A stretch of DNA of 63,516 nt from positions 1 through 63,516 of the forward strand of contig NZ_JAELUC010000011.1 of the NCBI RefSeq assembly GCF_016429155.1. Direction: 5' to 3'. The notes under the pieces were generated by a model that saw only the letters and a program-made list of their open reading frames with translations, made no database searches and was not told the origin of the DNA. This document shows, one piece after another, positions 44,001 through 51,917 of the stretch; the stretch's first letter is position 1; the number at the start of each line of letters is the position of its first letter. The position numbers were made by a program, and so were the translations under genes. The stretch comes from Pedobacter sp. ASV12. Its GTDB lineage: Bacteria; Bacteroidota; Bacteroidia; Sphingobacteriales; Sphingobacteriaceae.

Positions 44001-44143
44001 CCTGTAATGGTTCTGTTTTGGGCATAGGTACGCTGTGCAAAAAAGCAACAGGCCATAGCTATTAATAGCACATAGCCCATTTGCCTTGCCTTGTGCGGGG
44101 CAATTTGCAAATACCTACTTTTTAATTCGTAGAATAGTTTCAT
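41015..44143 (-). CDS. SusC-like TonB-dependent porin (first pair of PUL 1, XusA-like)
   Basis: 1042 residues. A long basic N-terminus precedes the signal core ([21 protein letters not shown]). Carboxypeptidase-regulatory-like domain (about 45-120), TonB box [15 protein letters not shown] (about 122-137), plug (about 140-235; [44 protein letters not shown]) and 22-strand barrel ending [9 protein letters not shown]. A calcium-loop-like [12 protein letters not shown] is present late in the barrel. First gene of PUL 1, so its upstream gap holds the main promoter. It should be induced by the hybrid sensor-regulator encoded 0.8 kb away when the target oligosaccharide is present. Confidence 0.95.
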   Translation of the reverse strand: [1042 protein letters not shown]

Positions 44144-44423
44144 TCAATTTGGATTAATTATTTGGTTAATTTATTGTTGGTGCATCGCAAAAACCCTTGC
44201 CATCGCTGTCTTAGGCCTGGGTTAAATCGTTTGGATTTTGGAAGGCTGAAAATATGGTTTCCTGATGATTTGTGCGAAATGCTGTACACTTGGCTTGAGA
44301 TAGCCTACAAAGATTCGTCCCTGGTTCATAACGTTTGATATTTGGTTTGAACAAATATGTAGACAAGCCCCAGCAAACAGGGGGTAAATTCTTCCCTAAT
44401 TAGGGGTAAAATTGGGCTAGAGG
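44144..44423. promoter_or_regulatory. Upstream region of PUL 1 with candidate promoter
   Basis: No gene. This is the leader and promoter region of the first SusC gene. On the minus strand a 7/8 match to TAnnTTTG (CATATTTG, 44359-44352) has TTTG 14 bases upstream (44377-44374), the same geometry as at 14917-14943. A weaker 7/8 box lies at 44315-44308. The binding site of the AraC-type domain should lie just upstream, about 44380-44420, but I cannot point to one. Confidence 0.3.
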
Positions 44424-44548
44424 GTGTTGGAACTGGAAGGCTGCAAGGTTGGAAGGTGGAGGGTTGGAAGGCAGGAAGGTTGTGGCTGATGCAGAGTTGC
44501 TGGAAGGTTTAAGGTTGAAATGTTGCAAAGTTTGAAGGTTTTAAAGTT
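44424..44548. repeat. Degenerate GGTTGGAAGG short-unit repeats
   Basis: About 125 bases made of imperfect units around GGTTGGAAGG and GGTTGAAA, with no coding character. Similar GGCTGAAGG units appear at about 32490-32512. Likely an intergenic repeat of a kind common in Bacteroidota. Confidence 0.6.
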
Positions 44549-44794
44549 GTAGCTAATGCAACGTTATAAGTTTTTTAAGCACAAGCCTCGTTACTTCGCC
44601 AAGCGGCCTTCAAAGCTTTGGAAGCAAAGACAAAATGGAGCTTTGCAGCAACTTTCATGCTGAACAGCACAAGCAAGGGCGCAGCAGTGTTGCAGCAACG
44701 TTAATGAAGCACTTAGCCTACACACGGCTTGGCCTTGCGCCATCAAGCGGAGGGTTAGGGATTTGCGACAAAGGTATGAAGCCTTGAACTTTTG
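44549..44794. other. Non-coding spacer between repeats and sensor gene
   Basis: I see no credible gene. A 74-codon minus-strand frame (44591-44815) is Cys/Ser/Leu-rich and spans repeat DNA, so I do not support it. GCAGCAACTTTCATGCTGAA and GCAGCAACGTTAATGAAG are weakly similar direct words. Confidence 0.3.
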
Positions 44795-44822
44795 GTTCCT
44801 TTTGTCTTGAAACAAAAGGAAC
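44795..44822. other. 11-bp perfect hairpin downstream of the sensor gene
   Basis: GTTCCTTTTGT / CTTGAA loop / ACAAAAGGAAC. It is the familiar Bacteroidota AAACAAAAGGAAC repeat motif. It lacks a T-run but, together with the next hairpin, could end the sensor transcript on the minus strand. Confidence 0.5.
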
Positions 44823-44884
44823 TTGCCCCGCCGGCTAGGAGGCGTAAACCACCCCGCCTTTCAGGCACCCCTCCAAGGGAGGGG
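44823..44884. repeat. Dispersed repeat with CCCCTCC-AAG-GGAGGGG hairpin
   Basis: CCCCTCC (44868-44874) pairs with GGAGGGG (44878-44884). The upstream part carries GGCGTAAACCACCCCGCCTTTCAGG. On the minus strand this is the CTCCCTTGGAGGGGTGCC...GGGGTGGTTTACGCC type element that I know as a common intergenic repeat in Bacteroidota. It lies 35 bp past the sensor gene stop codon. Confidence 0.55.
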
Positions 44885-44919
44885 AATAAAACTATTGGCA
44901 AGCATGCCAGCAAGGAAGC

Positions 44920-47900
44920 CTAAGTCTTGGCGTGCATCGCGATGTATTCTGATGGTGAGCAGTTATACTGCTTCTTAAACTCCTTGCTAAAGTACTTCCT
45001 ATCGCTAAAGCCTACCGAAAAGGCAATCTCGGCAATGCTTAGCTGATTGTTTTCCAATAGCATCGCTGCTTTTTTGAGGCGAATAGACTTGATCAAATCG
45101 GCTACCGACAAATTGGTAAGCGCCTGTATTTTTTTGTACAAAACGGTTTTGCTCATGCCTACCTCCTGCACAATTTTGGCAACGTCGAATTCGGGATCGT
45201 CGAGGTGCTGTTCGATGATGGCCATCAGTTTGCTGATAAACTTTTCATCGGGCGATACGATTTCAAGGGGTTGCGGATTGAGCAACACCTCACGCATCAT
45301 CCGCTGCCGGCCCGCCTCTTTTGTAGCTAGAATATTCTTGATGTTGAGCGCCAATACCTGAATGCTAAATGGCTTCGTAATGTAGGCATCGGCACCTTTT
45401 TCCAGCCCGTTAACCTGGTGAATATACGCTGCCCTAGCAGTGAGCAACATCACCGGAATATGGTTGATCATTTCATCGCTTTTTACGCGCCTGCAGAGCT
45501 CCAAACCGTCCATTTCGGGCATCATTACATCGCTGATGATCAGATCGGGCATGTTTTCCAAGGCTGAAGCCAAGCCATCGGCACCATTGGCGGCCTGCAA
45601 AACCTTATATTGGTCGTGAAACGATTCTTTGATAAAACTTCTCAGCTCCTGGTTATCTTCAATCACCAAAAGGGTATATTTTATAGCTTGTACTGCCGGC
45701 GTTTCGGCAGTTAAAATGGTATTGGCCTGCGACTGCAAATAATAATGTACCGGATTGTCGCTGTTCATATATTCTGGAAGCAACAAACTTTGGTCTAAAT
45801 GTGCCGAACCCAAAGGTAACATAACCGTAAATATGGTTTCGGTATTGCTGCTGACTTCAATTGTACCTTTATGTAGTTCTACAATGCTTTTCGACAAGGC
45901 TAAACCAATGCCATAACCGTTATTCGAAACTTCGGCGTTGTATACCTGAAAGAACTTGTTAAATAGCTTATCAATGTTTTTCGGCGAAATGCCCTTGCCG
46001 TTATCAGTAACCGAAATACTTACCGAATCGGTCATACGCTTAATGCTGAAGCCGATCTTGCCCCCTTCTGGCGTAAACTTAAAGGCATTTGAAAGGAGAT
46101 TGAACAGCACCTTCTCAAAATGGTCTTTGTCAAAATACACCATGATTTCGTTCTCCGCACAGACAAATTCGTACGCAATACGCTTGTCTTCGGCCAGGTT
46201 TTGAAACGACAGGTAGATTTCCTCGGCAAACTTCACCAAATTGCAGTTAGAAAAGGCGAGCTTCATGTGTCCGCTTTCGGCCTTCCTAAAATCCATCAGT
46301 TCGGTTACCAAGCGCATCAGCCGGTTGGCATTGTGTTGTACCTGCAATAACTGCTTGTAAAATGCGGTATGTGCCCCCGAACTGAGCACCATTTTCTCCA
46401 ACGGACCCAAGATCAGCGTTAAAGGGGTACGGATTTCGTGCGAAATATTGGTAAAGAAATCGATCTTCATTTGGTGCAATTCTTCCTGGCGTTCGTTTTG
46501 CAACTGCTCTAAATACAATTCGCGCTTTAAATTAGCGCGGTTTTTCAAGAAACTGTAAATGGTTCGGCCTATCAAAAACAAGATTACCGCATAAATCAAA
46601 ATGGCCCACCAGGTTTGGTACCAAGGCGGCAATACCTTGATCTTGATCGTTCTTTCAAAATTGCTCCAAATGCCGTCGTTGTTGGCGGCCTTTACCTTCA
46701 GCACATAATTGCCTGGAGCCAGATTGGCAAAATTCACCACCCGTTGTTTACCAATGGGTTGCCACTCGTCGCCTGCAGGCAAACCTTCGAGCTTATAGGC
46801 ATATTGGTTGTTTTCGGAATTGATGAAATTTAAAGCCGAAAATTCGATGCTCAGGTTGCTTTGATCATAAGGCACCGTAATAGACGAGGCCTGCGTAATG
46901 GATTGGCTCAAAGGCGAATTTTTCGGACTAACGGCAACCTCTTTGTTGTTGACCAAGAGGTTGGTCAACGCAACTTTGGGCCGGTAATTGTTCTTGATGA
47001 TGCGGTCTGGATAAAAAATAGACAGTCCATTGATACCACCAAACACGATTTCGCCGGTTTTAAGCCTTACGCCCGCTTGTGTAGAAAACTGACTGCTGAT
47101 CAGTCCATCGTTTGAGGTATAGCTTGTAATGCTTAGATTTTCCTTGGTAAAGGGCAATTTTTGGTTCTTGAAAACGAGCTTGTAGAGCCCTAAATCGGTG
47201 CTGATCCAAATGTTTTTCAGTTCGTCTTCCAAAATGGCATGGATCACGTCGTCGCCGAGGCCCAAATCCTTGCTGATGGCGTAAAAACGATCGTGCTTTT
47301 GGTCGAAATAGTTCAGTCCGCCACCTTCCGTACCTGCCCACAGCTGTTTTTTTGAATCGATAAATAGCGTGGTGATGTTGCTGTTACTGATCTGGTAGGG
47401 TTTACTGTTCTTGATTTTGCGGTAGAGCTTGGTCATTTTGCCTAGCTTGACATCATAATAATTTAGGCCGTTCTGCGTACCTACCCAAATGTTGTGCTGT
47501 TCGTCTTCCAACAAAGCCGTCACAAAATTATCGCTGATGGATTGCCCACCTTTGATGCCCACATGGGTGTCTTTTCTGAGCAGTATGGGCGACTGGCCGT
47601 CTTGCAGTACATAGCGCAAACCACCACCGTTAGTGCCGATCCAAGCCCCATTGTTATAGGGCAAAATAGAGAGGATCAGGTTTTCGCTCAGCTTGCCGTC
47701 GCGTACCGGAAACTCGTAATATTTAAATTGCTTGGTGCTTTTGTTAAAAAGGCTCAATCCATCCAAAGAACCGATCCATAAATTGCCTTTCTTGTCGTCG
47801 GCCATCGATTTGACGCCGTTGCTGGGCCGGGCATTGTTTTTGGCCCCAATGGGATAGTACGAACTGGTTCTGGCTTTCCTGTCGATATGGTTTAAGCCAC

Positions 47901-49074
47901 CACCCGAAGTACCTACCCATAGCGAGCCGTCGTTGTCTTCCACTATACCATTCACTAAAATATGGTTCAAGCCGAGCTTATCGCCAATGCGCTCGCCAAT
48001 GTTCTGAAAATTCGAATTGCCTGCGTAATAGAAATTGATCACCCCCGAGAAAGTCCCGATCCAAACACAGGCATTTTTGTCTTTCATGAGCGACCATATC
48101 GCGTCGTCGTTCAAACTATTGTCGTTCAGCGGATCATGTCTATAATTAACGAACTTGTTGCTTTGCAGGTTGAGCGTACTCAAGCCATTGCGGGTGGCAA
48201 ACCAGATGTTGTTTTTATCGTACACCAAAATATCCTTGATCCAGTCTGACGAAATGCTGTTGGGATTGCCGGAAGAAAGGTATTTCTGCACTGCATCTGC
48301 CTGCGGACTGTATTTGAACACCCCCGAAACTTCGGTACCAAACCATAAATTACCGTCAAAATCCTGCCTGATAACCAAAATGCGGGATTTAGGCATCTCG
48401 TTCAGTCCAGCAAATACGGCAGGTAATGGAAGCGTTTTTCCGGTAGCGGGATCAAACTTTCTCAATCCTGCTTTGGTACCCGCCCAAATCTGGTTGTTAC
48501 GGTCGATAAAAAGTGAGAAAATAGCACTGTTCCTGAATTCTGGATCATTCGGATCATGGGCAAGGTCTTCGAGCTTCAGGGTTTTGCGGTTCAGTTTTTT
48601 AAGGCCGCCGAAAGTTCCGATCCACAAATTCTTTTGATGATCCTGTACGATGGAAGAAATATAGTTACGCCCGCCTTTTACCTCGCGTACATCGATAGCC
48701 GTAAAATTGTCGTCGTTGCGGTTGTACAGGTTTACGCCGTTGGCCGTGCCTATCCACAGGTTTTTATCTACATCCTTAAAAAGAATGTTTACCCGGTTGT
48801 TGCTCAAACTTTTCGACTGTTTTGGGTCGAAGATATAGGTTTTGAATTTATAGCCGTCGTAGCGGGTCAGGCCTTTGAGGTTGCCGAACCAGATAAAACC
48901 ATCATCGTCTTGCAAAAAGCTCGATATTGGACTTTGAACCAAACCTTCCTTGTAAGAAAAATGCTTGAATTTGATGGGTAGCGATTGGGCATTTGCCAAA
49001 ACAAGCGCTATGGCCCAAAGCAACGCCAAAGAAAATATGTACCTGAAAGCCCTCAAAATTTCGTGTTGGAACAC
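44920..49074 (-). CDS. Hybrid two-component system sensor-regulator (HTCS) of the PUL
   Basis: About 1384 residues from the GTG at 49074. A TTG 16 codons earlier lies inside the upstream terminator. Signal peptide (FSLALLWAIALVLANA|QS), then 14 Reg_prop motifs (WIGTxxGL type), forming two seven-bladed propellers (about 20-745), a Y_Y_Y domain (about 755-820), a membrane segment (about 830-855), HisKA with phosphoacceptor His near 880 (NISHEIRTPL), HATPase (GYGIGLALSK), a receiver with phosphoacceptor Asp near 1180 (ISDVMMPEMDG), and an AraC HTH (about 1285-1380). It senses an oligosaccharide in the periplasm and activates SusC promoters from the inner membrane. It lies between the two PULs and could control either or both. 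Confidence 0.95.
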   Translation of the reverse strand: MFQHEILRAFRYIFSLALLWAIALVLANAQSLPIKFKHFSYKEGLVQSPISSFLQDDDGFIWFGNLKGLTRYDGYKFKTYIFDPKQSKSLSNNRVNILFKDVDKNLWIGTANGVNLYNRNDDNFTAIDVREVKGGRNYISSIVQDHQKNLWIGTFGGLKKLNRKTLKLEDLAHDPNDPEFRNSAIFSLFIDRNNQIWAGTKAGLRKFDPATGKTLPLPAVFAGLNEMPKSRILVIRQDFDGNLWFGTEVSGVFKYSPQADAVQKYLSSGNPNSISSDWIKDILVYDKNNIWFATRNGLSTLNLQSNKFVNYRHDPLNDNSLNDDAIWSLMKDKNACVWIGTFSGVINFYYAGNSNFQNIGERIGDKLGLNHILVNGIVEDNDGSLWVGTSGGGLNHIDRKARTSSYYPIGAKNNARPSNGVKSMADDKKGNLWIGSLDGLSLFNKSTKQFKYYEFPVRDGKLSENLILSILPYNNGAWIGTNGGGLRYVLQDGQSPILLRKDTHVGIKGGQSISDNFVTALLEDEQHNIWVGTQNGLNYYDVKLGKMTKLYRKIKNSKPYQISNSNITTLFIDSKKQLWAGTEGGGLNYFDQKHDRFYAISKDLGLGDDVIHAILEDELKNIWISTDLGLYKLVFKNQKLPFTKENLSITSYTSNDGLISSQFSTQAGVRLKTGEIVFGGINGLSIFYPDRIIKNNYRPKVALTNLLVNNKEVAVSPKNSPLSQSITQASSITVPYDQSNLSIEFSALNFINSENNQYAYKLEGLPAGDEWQPIGKQRVVNFANLAPGNYVLKVKAANNDGIWSNFERTIKIKVLPPWYQTWWAILIYAVILFLIGRTIYSFLKNRANLKRELYLEQLQNERQEELHQMKIDFFTNISHEIRTPLTLILGPLEKMVLSSGAHTAFYKQLLQVQHNANRLMRLVTELMDFRKAESGHMKLAFSNCNLVKFAEEIYLSFQNLAEDKRIAYEFVCAENEIMVYFDKDHFEKVLFNLLSNAFKFTPEGGKIGFSIKRMTDSVSISVTDNGKGISPKNIDKLFNKFFQVYNAEVSNNGYGIGLALSKSIVELHKGTIEVSSNTETIFTVMLPLGSAHLDQSLLLPEYMNSDNPVHYYLQSQANTILTAETPAVQAIKYTLLVIEDNQELRSFIKESFHDQYKVLQAANGADGLASALENMPDLIISDVMMPEMDGLELCRRVKSDEMINHIPVMLLTARAAYIHQVNGLEKGADAYITKPFSIQVLALNIKNILATKEAGRQRMMREVLLNPQPLEIVSPDEKFISKLMAIIEQHLDDPEFDVAKIVQEVGMSKTVLYKKIQALTNLSVADLIKSIRLKKAAMLLENNQLSIAEIAFSVGFSDRKYFSKEFKKQYNCSPSEYIAMHAKT

Positions 49075-49102
49075 TAAATATATCCATTCTTTTTCCAAAA
49101 TC

Positions 49103-49139
49103 AAAAAAAGAGGCCCTTTCAATCGTGCTGAAAGGGCCT
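49103..49139 (-). terminator. Strong terminator after the GH88 gene
   Basis: On the minus strand AGGCCCTTTC/GAAAGGGCCT (11-bp stem with the inner A-T pair, 7-base loop; 49111-49139) is followed by CTTTTTTT (49110-49103). It ends the PUL 2 operon 20 bp past the GH88 stop and isolates the sensor gene, whose promoter must lie within or just after it. TGATTTTG (49103-49096, 7/8 of the -7 consensus) is a candidate. Confidence 0.88.
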
Positions 49140-49159
49140 ACGGCAGTAAGAAAATAGGT

Positions 49160-50341
49160 TTACTTGTATTGGTACCCTTTGCTTCTCCACAAAGCTTCTA
49201 GGTAATAATAATCGGCATAATTGATCGGCACATCGATTTCGCTTTTGGCCGGCAAGTGTCCGGTGCTGTGCTCGAGGATAAATCCATAATTTTTGCCAAT
49301 TGGCGAGCGGTAGCTATTGGTTAAGCTAGTCAGTATCTTATCGGCCAGTTCTTTGTATTTGTCGGCTTTACTGTAATTGGCTAATTCGTAGAATGCCGAA
49401 GCGGTAATGGCAGCAGCCGAAGCATCTCTAGGCGCATTTGGGATATTTGGCGCATTGTAATCCCAGTAAGGCACCAAATCCTTGTTTTGGGTTGGGTTGT
49501 TCAAAATAAACTTGGCAATAGCTTCAGCCTGTTTCAAATAAACCGGGTTTTTGGTATAGCGATAGCACAAAGTATAACCGTACAAGCCCCAAGCCTGCCC
49601 CCTAGCCCATGCCGATTCGTTGCTGTAGCCTTGTGCCGTCAGCTTGTTGCGTACGTTGCCGGTCAAGGTATCGTAATCAATCACGTGCCAAGAGCTAAAA
49701 TCAGGGCGAAAATGATTTTTCATGGTGGTATTGGCATGCGAAACGGCAATTTTGTAGAAAGAAGAATCACCAGTGAATTTTGTCGCTTCAAACAACAGCT
49801 CCAAATTCATCATGTTATCGATAATTACAGGGTATTTCCACTTATCGCCATTGTGGTCCCACGATTTGATCACACCGGCCTTGGCATTGAAACGCGTAGA
49901 AAGCGATTTAGCGGCCTGGATAATTACCTCACGGTAAGCCGGATCGCCGGTTAAGCGGTAGCCGTTGCCAAAGGGACAGAAAACCATAAAGCCCAAATCG
50001 TGCGTACCCTTGTTAAACTGTTCTTTTTTGATATCCTCTGTATATCTTTTAGCCAGTTCGAGCCATTTTTTGTCTTTGGTGTATTGATAGAAATACCACA
50101 GTTCGGCCGGAAAGAAACCACTGGTCCAATCTCTCGAAACTACCATTTTAAATTGTCCGTTTTCTACGGTTCGCGGCGAAACCTGCGCCGGTTTTATTTT
50201 TCTGGCCGAATCTACGTTCCTGATCAGTACATCAGTTTGTTTGGCTGCATCTGCAAAAGCCTTGGCTACGTTAACTTTCTGCGCTTGTACTGCCCCGCAA
50301 ACCGGGATCAACAAGGCGAATAGACTAGTTTTCAACTTCAT
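49160..50341 (-). CDS. GH88 unsaturated glucuronyl hydrolase
   Basis: 393 residues, standard GH88 length. Signal peptide ends VQA|QKV, so the enzyme is periplasmic. The (alpha/alpha)6 barrel shows the two key acids: Asp115 in THDLGFM and Asp175 in IIDNMMNLELL, corresponding to Asp88 and Asp149 of Bacillus sp. GL1 UGL, plus the ARGQAWGLYG motif. It hydrates the 4,5-unsaturated uronic acid left by a polysaccharide lyase at the non-reducing end of oligosaccharides, releasing the sugar next to it. This shows that lyase products arise in this pathway, in line with the PL38-like gene two genes upstream. Starts 3 bp after the beta-helix gene and ends the operon. Confidence 0.95.
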   Translation of the reverse strand: MKLKTSLFALLIPVCGAVQAQKVNVAKAFADAAKQTDVLIRNVDSARKIKPAQVSPRTVENGQFKMVVSRDWTSGFFPAELWYFYQYTKDKKWLELAKRYTEDIKKEQFNKGTHDLGFMVFCPFGNGYRLTGDPAYREVIIQAAKSLSTRFNAKAGVIKSWDHNGDKWKYPVIIDNMMNLELLFEATKFTGDSSFYKIAVSHANTTMKNHFRPDFSSWHVIDYDTLTGNVRNKLTAQGYSNESAWARGQAWGLYGYTLCYRYTKNPVYLKQAEAIAKFILNNPTQNKDLVPYWDYNAPNIPNAPRDASAAAITASAFYELANYSKADKYKELADKILTSLTNSYRSPIGKNYGFILEHSTGHLPAKSEIDVPINYADYYYLEALWRSKGYQYK

Positions 50342-50344
50342 AAT

Positions 50345-51916
50345 TTATCGTTTTTTGTTTTCCTCTACTTGTTTTGCATATAATGAAACAGGTTGCAACC
50401 CTGCTCCGCCTTGGCCATCCCATGCTGTGGCCGGACGGCCTTTTAACCTACCCTCGTAGGGCTTGGCAGTTAAACCAATTACATAGTTTTTGCCACTTAC
50501 ATAGGGATCTTGAACGGCTGCTTTGGAGGCCTTGCAATTCCAAAACACCTGATTTACCCCTGCCCAGCCATGGCCGGTACCCCAATTGCCACGGTCTTGG
50601 CTGTTGATTTCGCCGTCGCTCACCACGTTATCGTACAAAGTGCCCATGGCCCAGCGGTGGTGCGGACCGATATCGGCCTTGGCCTTTTCGGAAACGCAGT
50701 TGTAGAATACATTTGGGCCACACACTTTAGCACCGGTTACATAATCGTGCCGGCCTTCGGAAGCGAAGCAGTTCATCACCAAATTCAATTGGCCGTCGTT
50801 GTTGAACGAATATCTTCTACCTCCTTCTATTTTCGATTTTGGTGCCAGGCATTTGCTGTCTTTTACAGTAATCTGCTTGCTTTCGCCACCCAGGTTTACG
50901 CACGAATAGCCAAAATAGCGACTGGTTACGCCACTTACCCAACTGTTTTCGATACGGTTAAAAGAAATGGCATCCCAACCATGGTCTTCGTCGGTATCAT
51001 TGGCATATTCTGATTCGAGCCACATATTTTCGATGCCTACTTCGGCAATACGACCAGTAAAACTGTATTTGTAGATTTCGCCGCCGCCATATTGTTCTTC
51101 CATGGCCATCACAATAGGATTATCGATAAAAATGGTATTACCTTTGATAGCAGTAATCCTGCGCTCGAAATTGAAGTTGTAATCGCTCGGCTTCCATTGT
51201 ACCGTGTTGGCTTGGGCTTCGATCTGATCCATTTTTAAGTCGGAAATCCATTTTTGGGTACCCGGCCGGTACACCATGATGGCATCTCCCACTTTAAAAC
51301 CCGAAGCATCGGCCACCTGAAAGCTTTTAGCTCCCAACGGCACATATTTATCGGCAATTTTCACCCTCGAATTAGGTATTTCTACTGCTTTTCCCGTGCC
51401 AGAGGCGATAATGGTTTTCCGTTGTCCTTTGCCTGTAGCAATCAGCTTGGTCGCTTCTCCTTCTCCACGCAAAACAATGCCTCCTACCGAAATACGCAGG
51501 CTTTCCGGAATTTTGTATTCACCCTTTTTCAATAGAATAGCGCCACGGATGCCTCTTGCATCGGCAGGTTTGCGAGCCAATTCGTCAATCGCATCCTGAA
51601 TGCGCTGCTGGTCGTTTTCACCAGTTGCCGAAAGCGTAGCAACCACAGCCACGTTAGGGATGGCTTTCTCGTTTTGGTGATAGCCTACCCTACTGAAATC
51701 GGGAATGATGTTGCCCTGTTCATCTGGGATGTATTGCAATTTGCCTCCTTGTATTTTAACGTATTTGGATTGCCAGGCTTGCTGAGCTGAGGCGGTGAAA
51801 GCCCAAAAAAACAGACATAAGCATAACCCAGCCTTTCTGAGATGGACTTCTGACCAACGATTAAACAAGGCCCGAATGGCATGTCCCGATTGACGGACTT
51901 CTTTAAATAACTTCAT
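50345..51916 (-). CDS. Exported right-handed beta-helix protein, candidate polysaccharide lyase or hydrolase
   Basis: 523 residues. N-terminus is 28 basic residues then a signal core (LCLCLFFWAFTASA|QQ). Residues about 85-185 have the pectate-lyase-superfamily opening (NDQQRIQDAIDELA, RGAILLKKGEYKIPESLRI, GIVLRGEGEATKLIATG). Residues about 250-470 are parallel beta-helix coils with regular N/S/V ladders (IENSWVSGVTSRYFGYSCVNLGG, VKDSKCLAPKSKIEGGRRY, NCFASEGRHDYVTGAKVCGPNVFYNCVSEKAKADIGPHHRW). The conserved-looking Arg/His/Asp groups (GGRRYSF, EGRHDY, GPHHRWAMG) could be catalytic. I cannot assign a CAZy family. Gene order between GH88 and a lyase suggests uronic-acid glycan cleavage. Overlaps none; starts one base after the lyase stop. 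Confidence 0.72.
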   Translation of the reverse strand: MKLFKEVRQSGHAIRALFNRWSEVHLRKAGLCLCLFFWAFTASAQQAWQSKYVKIQGGKLQYIPDEQGNIIPDFSRVGYHQNEKAIPNVAVVATLSATGENDQQRIQDAIDELARKPADARGIRGAILLKKGEYKIPESLRISVGGIVLRGEGEATKLIATGKGQRKTIIASGTGKAVEIPNSRVKIADKYVPLGAKSFQVADASGFKVGDAIMVYRPGTQKWISDLKMDQIEAQANTVQWKPSDYNFNFERRITAIKGNTIFIDNPIVMAMEEQYGGGEIYKYSFTGRIAEVGIENMWLESEYANDTDEDHGWDAISFNRIENSWVSGVTSRYFGYSCVNLGGESKQITVKDSKCLAPKSKIEGGRRYSFNNDGQLNLVMNCFASEGRHDYVTGAKVCGPNVFYNCVSEKAKADIGPHHRWAMGTLYDNVVSDGEINSQDRGNWGTGHGWAGVNQVFWNCKASKAAVQDPYVSGKNYVIGLTAKPYEGRLKGRPATAWDGQGGAGLQPVSLYAKQVEENKKR

Positions 51917-51917
51917 C

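Noticed and set aside
44424..44548. Possible CRISPR array in the GGTTGGAAGG repeats
   Set aside because: Units are about 10 bases and degenerate, with no regular spacers and no cas genes nearby.
44591..44815. Minus-strand frame of 74 codons after the sensor gene
   Set aside because: It crosses repeat and hairpin DNA, is low-complexity, and has no start signal.
48902..49087. Alternative ATG start (MDIFSVP) for the sensor gene in a shifted frame
   Set aside because: It would need a frameshift. The main frame already gives a good signal peptide from GTG at 49074. Kept only as a caution in the findings.
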